A stretch of 64,000 bases of DNA, from NCBI GenBank assembly GCA_950295325.1, contig OX485807.1:14287001-14351000 (forward strand). The letters are read 5' to 3'. Positions 56,506 to 64,000 of this stretch are shown piece after piece. This DNA is from Polytrichum commune (Eukaryota; Streptophyta; Polytrichopsida; Polytrichales; Polytrichaceae). Positions within the stretch are counted from its first letter, which is position 1. Every line of letters starts with the position of its first letter. The position numbers were made by a program, and so were the translations under genes. The notes under the pieces are model-generated. The model worked only from the letters and a program-made list of their open reading frames with translations. It searched no databases and was not told the origin of the DNA.

Positions 56506-58400
56506 TAACTAGGTGCTTCACTTCAAAGTTTACATATCCCATATGCATTGTTGAACACAACTCCACTCTACTTGCATAAAGCATAGGGCATTCTCAACTC
56601 TTCACTCACATCTTACTTGTTATTCAATGCAAGAGAGATGTACAAGATATAAGTTGAAATAGAAAATTAAAAATGAATGTTAGCCGAATTTTTAAAAATT
56701 AAAAGAGAAAATTGCCGAAAATATGAATATACTATTTTTAGGTGCCGAACCTACTTTTTGAACTTTAATTAAATATTAGGCAGCAAGTTGCCTAACCTGC
56801 TAGTAAACTACGGTATGCAATCTGGAGATTTGGTATTTTTTTATTTGATTTGACAACGGATTTTGTTTTCAAGATTTACAATTGGCCTAGTCCAAATCAA
56901 TTGAGATAAATCAACTACAAACATGTAGGAGGTCCGGTTTTCAAGTTGGATGGACGAGAGGTACGCTTGTCTGCGATAATTTCTTCTCTCTGTTCAATCT
57001 CCTATGTGTAATGAGCAGGTTGTCAAGCTTTCCGAAATCAAGTTAGATCAAGGTACATGGGCCTTATGCAACCACTCTTCTTAGTTACACAATGTATATT
57101 TGAGTGGTACTAAGCCAAACACTAGGAGAAAACTCGCCCATTCCAATCATCCATTGCAACCAATGTTGGATACTCACACACTAGTATTTAGGTTTTGGAA
57201 TGCGTTCGAATTCTTTCTTATGGTTGTGGACAATTTACGCTTTTATTAATTTTTGAGTTTTGGCACATGTTTTACTATAACACATAACATATTATGGGTT
57301 GGAAAATTATTTGAACATTAAAATAAAACTACATATATGAAACTTTCACCCTTTCATATTTGTGATGCACTAAACTAACAACAAAAACTCCAAGAACCAA
57401 ATTGGTTGGCATTCACTTCTCCATGTAGGTTCTTGCAAAAAGTCAGCACACAACCATGAGTTGTTGGTAAAGTACACATGCGTACAAGCTTGTAATTATA
57501 TTAAAAATTTGGCCAATATTTTCCAATAAAAAATGGTTTAAAATTTAGGAACTTACATGCACGTCATATTGACATATCATTCAAGATGGTTAATTCATCA
57601 GTCCGTCACATTCTCCAAAACAATATGACATTATCCCAATCAAATTCATCGATGGGAATATCTACCATGAAATTGCATCAATGGATCAATTGTTTCCATT
57701 TCAAACTAGCTCATAAATGGCTCTTGATCAAGTTTTGCTTGGAGAAACATATTTGTATTAGAAGGAATTACTAGCACTCCTTGCCAACGTTTGTGTAAGC
57801 CTACCCAAATTGTTGGCTCACTTTCAAGTCATGGTTGCATGAATCCATGCCCCTTAGAGGAATTTGGTTGGAGATATTTTGTTGTTTGATATTGTTTGCT
57901 ATATTTTACACATTAGTGCAAGATGACTAGCATCACCAAATCATGCCCATAGCCACTTTTCTCACAATTGTTTTTGAGTTTATATGAAAATCCTACTCAT
58001 TGTCAAAGTGAATATTTGTTGAGTTATTAAATGATCATATAATCCCCCATGTTTAGATAACCGTACGTGAGCCTACGGCCTCATACGGCTATTCTCATAT
58101 TGTTTGAATCTTCGCGAGTCTAGATCCAACACACATCTTTTTGGTGTTTGTTCTTAGATTCATACCCAACCGTACACCACTCAAATATACGGGATGTAGG
58201 TGTTATTTTGTTACTTCTATTAATCACACACCTACATTTGACAAACATGTGGTTTGATGAGGATAAAAGAACAAACAAACAAACAAATGACGCATGTGTA
58301 AAAGCGATTGGACTACGTATCCATATTTATTAACTGCTCCACGCTCAATAGCGAATACAATTGTGAGGGCTTGTATTATGTGCTAAGTTGTCAATAAACA
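56506..58400. other. intergenic, no gene seen
   Basis: AT-rich. Around 57,990-58,190 a decayed relative of the K family is suggested by TCTTTTTGGTGTTTGTTCTTAGA and CCACTCAAATATA, in parts. No coding sequence. Confidence 0.45.
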
Positions 58401-58401
58401 T

Positions 58402-58441
58402 GATATATATATATATATATATATAGATAGATAGATAGATA
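58402..58441. repeat. (AT)n(AGAT)n microsatellite
   Basis: About 12 AT units followed by four GATA units. Confidence 0.95.
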
Positions 58442-58880
58442 TAATGCATGAAACATTATGGGTTGGAAAAAGAAAATCGACTTTGTGATACAATGTTCTA
58501 TTAATTCGAATCCAAGATGTAACTTTTTTTTCAAATTTAGTTTTTGAAATTTTTCCTAAAATCACTATATTTGTTAATTGGAGACTTTCTCTTGTCTCAA
58601 ATTAATATATGGACCACAACAACATGGTCTAATGTTTGGGTGGTTCTATTTAAACCATCTTGATATGAGTTCTTAATTGGGTTCTTGATATGAACAACCG
58701 TTCAAAGTATTTGCATCTTACAACATTCTTCTATATTTGTGTGATTTTATCCATGTTCTTATATTTGTAACTGTCTCAAAATGCCGATAAAGTCCCAAAT
58801 TAACGAATATAGTGATTAAAACCTTTTGTTTCACATGAGTTTTTTTGTATTGTATGATTAGCATAGGTTGCAACTTGTTT

Positions 58881-59010
58881 GTTGCAACTCATGGCAAGAA
58901 AATGCATACAAAGTCATTTTGGTTGCGAATTTGGGAGAATTAGCAACCAAAACCCTCCTGTTGGCAACCAAAATGATTTTGTTATGCATTTTCTTGCCAC
59001 GAGTTGCAAC
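58881..59010. mobile_element. Q-family foldback element, intact copy
   Basis: GTTGCAACTCATGGCAAG at the left pairs with CTTGCCACGAGTTGCAAC at the right. Arms of about 50 bp continue through AAAATGCAT and TCATTTTGGTTGC. The two strands read almost the same, which explains open frames on both. It lies 71 bp from a K-family copy. Confidence 0.85.
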
Positions 59011-59081
59011 AAATGGTTGGAATGGCCAATTTTTGTTGCTAGTGAAACCACCCAAATTGTCCCTTTGGTTGGTTTGAGTTA

Positions 59082-59446
59082 AGGTAGACGTGCCTAAATT
59101 GAACACAAGAACATGTTGGACGCCTATATTTGAGTGGCATGTGGTTAGGTGTGGAATTGAGAATTGGCACCAAAACAACACATGTTTAAAGGAGATTATA
59201 TTACGTGCCAACCTTTCTAGGCTCAATAGTCTACATGATTCGGAGACCTACATGATCACTTAATGAGCATGAGCATCTTCACTTTCATAATGAATAAGAT
59301 GTTCCTACTAGATCCAAAAATGATGAGGCAAATGGTGAAGGGCACGATTTGGATTTGCTAATCATCTCGAACCAATTGAGTGTTTCATATCCTGCATGAA
59401 AAGTGGGTGCTAAGAGAAAAATATCCATCTAAGACATGTATACCCT
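59082..59446. mobile_element. K-family MITE, copy 4
   Basis: Ends AGGTAGACGTGCCTAA and CTAAGACATGTATACCCT. Same orientation and order as 4,848-5,221. Confidence 0.7.
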
Positions 59447-60950
59447 ACAAATAAGTACCAAACCACAAATGTTTTGTTATGGAGTCTGTAGCAAATGTTT
59501 ACATTGTACTTGCTTCAAAATAAATAATAGAAACTACTACACTCTACACTCCATAATATCACGCATGTGGCAACCAAAGTTCACATGATATTTTGCTCAT
59601 TAGTGCAACATAACACACACTTCTCCAAATCAATCCACACACTCAATTTGTTTTAGCCCAAATGCATCCACCACGAATTCCACTACTCACATCAACTCAC
59701 ATGACTATATTTCACTTCACTACAAAGTGGAAAGAAAGAAAGCTCCACAATGCAAAGTAAGCATTTGCCCATGGCCATATTACCACACAACACCATAGCC
59801 AAACCTAATAAAGCCTTCACAAACAAGGACTACTCTTCAAGATTTGGGCGAATCAACCCATACAAGGAATCCTAAATCCTTGCCTCCAAGGAACCAACCC
59901 ATCGTTTAGGATTCTTTGTTGGATGCCTAAATTCTTGCGTCCAAGGAACCAATGTACGGGTTGGTTCGCCCCATCCACTCTTCAACATGTCAGGTTTAGG
60001 TAGGTAAAGGTGAAGCAAGCTTAAGGTTTGCACAACACATGGATGCAACTTGTGGTTACACCGACCACTCACCGAATACATGAGCATGACTGAATCCATG
60101 AGAAGAGAAAACAACACCACCTTGTCTAATGTTTATGTTGTGTTGGTTGTGAGTCCGGAGACAATGAATAAGAAACTCCCAACGTAAGTAACTTAAAACC
60201 TCATAAACATAACGACGACGATATGACACATTAAGACTCCAACAAGTAAATCATAGTAAAATCGATTTGATGACAAGAGAAGGACCAGGGAACTATGAAC
60301 ATAGCCTTGTGACATGAGCAATGTGGTAAAGAAAGATAGTTGGAGCCATTCTAACATTAATCTCAACACCTCTAATATATGGGAAAAAAATGTGACAACA
60401 AGAAGTGAGATTTAACCTGAGAACATCCTTTCCCTAGGGTTTCAGTATATAAGAAAAAGAGTGACATTAAGGAGGTTGATATAAGTGAGTTTAGAGTGCA
60501 ATGGCATGAATATATTGCATGCATTGTTTTATGAGCAAATCCTAGCTTTCTAATCCCACACAATAGACCCAATCATGCTTTGTTGGTGAAGGTGGCATAG
60601 CCCAACTCTATTGAGACCCAAAAGCTATCCTCGCTGGCATTATGAAGCCGACCCCTAACCAAGCAAACCAATCCTAATGTGTACACATGCCGACGAACCA
60701 CCAATGCTCGAAATTTCTATAACCAAACTCATCATGCACTGCTTCTGTGAAGAGGTTGTTGGGTAGTAGTCTTCATAACACTACTACAACATAAATAAGT
60801 AAATGAGTAAATAAATAAATAAAGTCTGCCAATCTGACATGAATTTGAGTTCATTGATTTTATTATGTTAAAAAATCTTCTCGGTGCAGGGTGGAGTTTA
60901 TTGCCTACCTTGCAGTGGGCGGGCTCTTGGCTTCTTAGCTACCTAGCTAG
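59447..60950. other. intergenic, contains an O-family element
   Basis: No gene seen. The O-family element is listed separately. Confidence 0.45.
59846..59971. mobile_element. mini foldback element, O family, copy 3, with internal duplication
   Basis: GGGCGAATCAACCCATACA pairs with TGTACGGGTTGGTTCGCCC. The core TAAAT-CTTGC-TCCAAGGAACC occurs twice (59,872 and 59,928), making this copy about 42 bp longer than the other two. Confidence 0.75.
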
Positions 60951-61055
60951 GTTTTTTTTATCGAGTAAAGAGAAGATTTCACAGCGGGAATTGAACCGCC
61001 AAGCACTCCCTTTGGAAATGGGTACCTCTACACAATCACCCAGTAGTTTAGGGTC
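60951..61055 (-). mobile_element. candidate tRNA-derived SINE
   Basis: On the minus strand, CTACTGGGTGATTGTGTAGA is followed about 40 bp later by GGCGGTTCAATTCCCGC, which fits the internal B box of RNA polymerase III promoters (GGTTCRANNCC). After about 30 bp the sequence ends in AAAAAAAA followed by CCTAGCTAGG. A tRNA-like head with an A tail and no functional tRNA folding points to a short SINE; the upstream box is weak. Confidence 0.5.
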
Positions 61056-61183
61056 ATCTTAGACCTCTACTACAGTAGCTTTATGTTGCGCTCTTTCCAA
61101 ACTGAGAATATGCCATTTATGCTAAGGGATTGTCAACATTCTCGCCTCTTTCAGGTTGCACATTGTAGCAGTGCAAACTAGTT

Positions 61184-61208
61184 GCATTCTAGTTGCAAAC
61201 TAGAATGC
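61184..61208. repeat. 25-bp near-perfect palindrome
   Basis: GCATTCTAGTT at the left pairs with AACTAGAATGC at the right, with three bases between. TTGCAAACTAG-like words recur immediately upstream (GTGCAAACTAGTTGC at 61,171). Confidence 0.85.
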
Positions 61209-61480
61209 TACTTGCCCTCCCTGTTATGCATGGTCGATTGCCAACTTGCAGCCTTAGATCTTGGTGGAGTGACTAGGGTTTCAACGTATATATTTAAGTG
61301 GTCATTGGACAACATACACATGGCAGATGCCACCTCAAAGTTTTTGTTTTATTTGATTTTCTCAATTTGCAAAGAGAGCAGCAAATGGTAGCAGTATTGT
61401 TATGTTGGTGGAAGCTTATGTTAGTAATAGCACCAACAAGCAACTTGAGTTGAATATTGTTGTTGGAGTTCTAAACCGAC

Positions 61481-61598
61481 CATAACATTATTCAGATTCA
61501 TAATAGTGTTATGTGCGACTGAGAATATTCCATGGAATATTCCCTCACATTCATTCTGAGTCCCACATAACATTGTTATGGATCTGAATAATGTTATG
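61481..61598. mobile_element. P-family foldback element, intact copy
   Basis: CATAACATTATTCAGATTC at the left and GATCTGAATAATGTTATG at the right begin arms of about 40 bp with few mismatches (ATAATAGTGTTATGTGCGACT against AGTCCCACATAACATTGTTAT). Confidence 0.9.
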
Positions 61599-61755
61599 AC
61601 TTCTTGGCACCACCATTGTCACAACAGTTCCACCATAAGTCATCCCACGGTATGAGAGGCAACCCAACGTTGGAAGGGAATGATATTAGGGACCCAAAAG
61701 GTACAATATTGGGAGGTTGACCTAGGTGGCAAACATAGCTAGGGGGATAGAATTA

Positions 61756-62457
61756 GGGCCAATTCACACACAAGCCAAGAGCCGTGACCATGACTTTGTG
61801 AGAGCCCAAGAGAAAGTGTCCAAAGGCCGTCCCAAGGCACCTCCAAAATCATGTAGTTTGGTCACAGACCTTCAAGTGTAAAGTGAAGTCATATGTGACC
61901 AGACCCTCAACCAAATGTTATTTTGATGAATTTCTATTCATGCAGGTCCTCACGCATGATAAAATAGAATAAATCAACAGTTGTCAACGTTCAGAGTGCC
62001 ATGATCTCTTGGTTTTATGTTAGGCCTACTTCCAAGAGGTGGTTTTAAAATAGTGCAAGTGACCATGGAATAGAATCCATTCGATGCCATGTAGGAATCC
62101 ATGTAGACTTTACATCCATCTTGCATTCGCATAAATTTCTATTCATGTAGGTCCTCACGCATGATAAAATAGAATAAATCAACAGTTGTCAACGTTCAGA
62201 GTGCCATGATCTCTTGGTTTTATGTTAGGCCTACTTCCAAGAGGTGGTTTTAAAATAGTGCAAGTGACCATGGAATAGAATCCATTCGATGCCATGTAGG
62301 AGTCCATGTAGACTTTACATCCATCTTGCATTCGCATACTCAGTTGGTCCCTCAAGTGTAGTGTGAAGCAAACTTGGACCGGCTCCGTCTTGTCCACTCA
62401 TGAGAGTGCTTGAAGTGTAATGGTCACGGGCTCTCAATCTCATGTGTGAAGTGGCCC
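61756..62457. mobile_element. Harbinger/Tourist-like MITE (GGGCCACTTCACAC family), copy 3
   Basis: Ends GGGCCAATTCACACACAAG and CATGTGTGAAGTGGCCC, with a perfect TTA duplication (61753-61755 and 62458-62460). It is inverted relative to 18,643-19,111. Its length of 702 bp includes a 205-bp internal duplication. Confidence 0.9.
61931..62340. repeat. 205-bp tandem duplication inside the MITE
   Basis: TTTCTATTCATG(C/T)AGGTCC begins at 61,931 and again at 62,136. The following about 200 bp are nearly identical, with two visible differences (C/T in ATGCAGG versus ATGTAGG, and GGAATCC versus GGAGTCC). The near identity shows the duplication is recent. Confidence 0.9.
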
Positions 62458-62460
62458 TTA

Positions 62461-63297
62461 GCAGTGTCTGACTTATCGTTGCATAGGTAGCATGGGTCTA
62501 AAGCACACTTCCCATTTGACGTGGACATGTCTTAAATCTACAATGATTGTCTTGGATTTCACTCGATATTAATCATTTTCATTTGCATGCAATTGATTGC
62601 ATGTGTCAAATGGGAATGGCACGCTAGGTCCATGTTTCCTATTAGTGTAGAATGCAAGGTATAAACACAAACACCATTTGAGGTGCAATTGTTAACACAA
62701 TTGGGAAAGGTCTGTGTGATCACTTATAAAGAATGAAAATCGTCACTTTTATCTCTTATGGTTATTGCATCTCAACTTTGATTTTGAGATATGAAAAAGC
62801 TCTTGAGAAGACAAAATTGTGAATCTTGCAATTTCTACATGGATGAGATAATAACCACTATGATCCAATGGTTGAAATTGCTCACTATAAGGTCAAGTAT
62901 TTTAGCTAGATCTTATGTTTGTGGACCTCACGTGGTCACCAAACTTCTTAACAAAACACCAATATTTGACTCATATATGACAAGGCTTGCAGTTAAGAGC
63001 ATACATGACAAAAACATGCGACACAAGAGAAGAAACGTTGACCTTAGTGAGATCAACGTGATTAATATACCCATTCGACCCACCCTTGGTATTATGTCCA
63101 TTGGACATAATATAAGTGGTGCAAGACTACGTACTAACCCCTCTCAGGGTGGGCATTATAGTAACCAAGGTGACCAAAGTGACCATAGGAACTGAGTGAC
63201 TGGATGATCTTTGTAGTGATGGGGTTAGTGGTGTTGTGGTGTTGTGGTGTTGTAGGGGTACATGATCATTTTTCTTCATGAGGTGGCCGCCGAGTCA
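62461..63297. other. intergenic, open frame without known family
   Basis: A 134-codon plus-strand frame at 62,791-63,195 opens at ATG, but its translation matches nothing I know. It may be chance. Confidence 0.35.
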
Positions 63298-63385
63298 TAG
63301 GACTTCTCAGTGGTTCATTGTAGCATCACATGTTTAGTGATCCGGGTTCGATCCCTAATGGCCTTGTACGAACACTGTATTGAAC
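63298..63385 (+). mobile_element. candidate tRNA-derived SINE head
   Basis: GACTTCTCAGTGGTTCATTG resembles an A box (compare TRGCNNAGTGG). It is followed by GGGTTCGATCCC, an excellent B box, about 35 bp later. No acceptor stem closes around them, so this is not a tRNA gene. The 3' end of the element and any tail are not clear. Confidence 0.45.
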
Positions 63386-64000
63386 TATATACTCAAAACT
63401 TCAACACCGTTCTAAGCTCAGTAATTGTGAAGCACAAGTGAAAGACCTATAAGATAATTTCAAGAGAAATACAAACCTTCGCTTCGACCTCTCCTAATTT
63501 TTGCATCTCCACGCCAATCCTAAAACTTGAATCGACAATCTACGTGATTTGAAATTGCTAACCGGATGAGACCATTTGTGGTTCGATCCAACGGTCAAGA
63601 TTGTCCGTGGAGTTGGAAGTCCAACGATTGGTTATAGATATAGATGTAGCAACTACTACTCTTGGGCTTTGGTTCATGTTCCCGACCTGGACAAGGTTTG
63701 ATGTGCTGGGCGGTCCAGGTTGTATAAAAGATTTGGCAAAGATTTCATGTACGGTGGTTGCATTGCATGACATACCACAAAGCCGACTTCCAAGGAATCT
63801 CCAAAAAATCAAGATGCACGAGAGTATAAGATAATTTCGACAATCATGGACATGGAAATGATTCGAACAAATCTAAATAGATAACATGCGAAGAGATTCT
63901 ACTACTACTACTAAGGTACATGGGCCACCTAAGTATGAATGACAACGTTTGTAGTTAAGAACGGACACCAAAAAGACACGTGTCATGATGAGATTGGCAG
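63386..64000. other. intergenic, window edge
   Basis: No gene seen. The last 75 bp (GGTACATGGGCCACCTAAGT, GACACCAAAAAGACACGTGT) resemble the left part of a K-family MITE cut by the window edge. Confidence 0.45.

Noticed and set aside
58858-59226. A 122-codon minus-strand gene plus frames on the other strand
   Set aside because: It is produced by the Q foldback element, whose two strands read almost the same, and by the adjoining K element.
62791-63195. A 134-codon plus-strand gene
   Set aside because: No motif, domain or homologous texture recognised; retained only as a note.
63298-63372. A tRNA gene
   Set aside because: Good internal boxes, but no acceptor stem and no proper anticodon arm; more like a SINE head.
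1-64000. LTR retrotransposons
   Set aside because: No long direct repeats starting TG and ending CA with a primer-binding site or reverse transcriptase core were found, although decayed pieces could be missed by eye.

Overview
The window reads as nuclear DNA of a land plant. Its two intact genes encode PP2C-type protein phosphatases with the layout of plant clade D. The remainder is AT-rich intergenic DNA crowded with short inverted-repeat transposons (MITEs), microsatellites and decayed coding fragments. About 2.2 kb of 64 kb is convincing coding sequence, which suggests a medium to large genome. I lean weakly towards a seed-free plant because both phosphatase reading frames lack introns, but the sequence does not settle the species.

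Layout. 1-10,000: a 1.2 kb PIF/Harbinger-type element, an array of twelve small hairpins (3,040-3,431), a MITE of a family I call K, a 156-bp satellite-like tandem repeat and a weak decayed coding stretch. 10,000-28,000: a decayed multi-part gene of unknown family (11,194-13,089), then a dense, partly nested set of Harbinger-type MITEs with TTA/TAA target duplications and MITEs ending in CTACACTAAATA. 28,000-34,235: a mosaic in which a piece of the sequence upstream of the first phosphatase gene recurs four times, mixed with a second repeated unit and several MITEs. 34,236-45,000: the gene island, with PP2C gene 1 (+) and PP2C gene 2 (-) convergent and 1.2 kb apart, each preceded by a long leader-like region. 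The leader of gene 1 contains a roughly 300-bp-per-arm inverted repeat. 45,000-64,000: MITEs again, a copy of the region upstream of gene 2, a heptamer repeat, a decayed LINE fragment, two tRNA-like SINE candidates and a MITE carrying a 205-bp internal tandem duplication.

How the parts relate. The two phosphatases look like an old inverted duplicate pair, about 70% identical over the C-terminal 210 residues by hand count. Segments upstream of both genes have been copied outward into the flanking repeat fields. Most other structure is explained by non-autonomous DNA transposons; no intact transposase gene is visible, so they must have been mobilised from elsewhere. The two signals least explained by transposons are the hairpin array at 3,040-3,431 and the long inverted repeat at 35,354-36,046. 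Repeat-family letters (K, L, M, N, O, P, Q, R, U1, V) are my own labels. All identities and boundaries were judged by eye.
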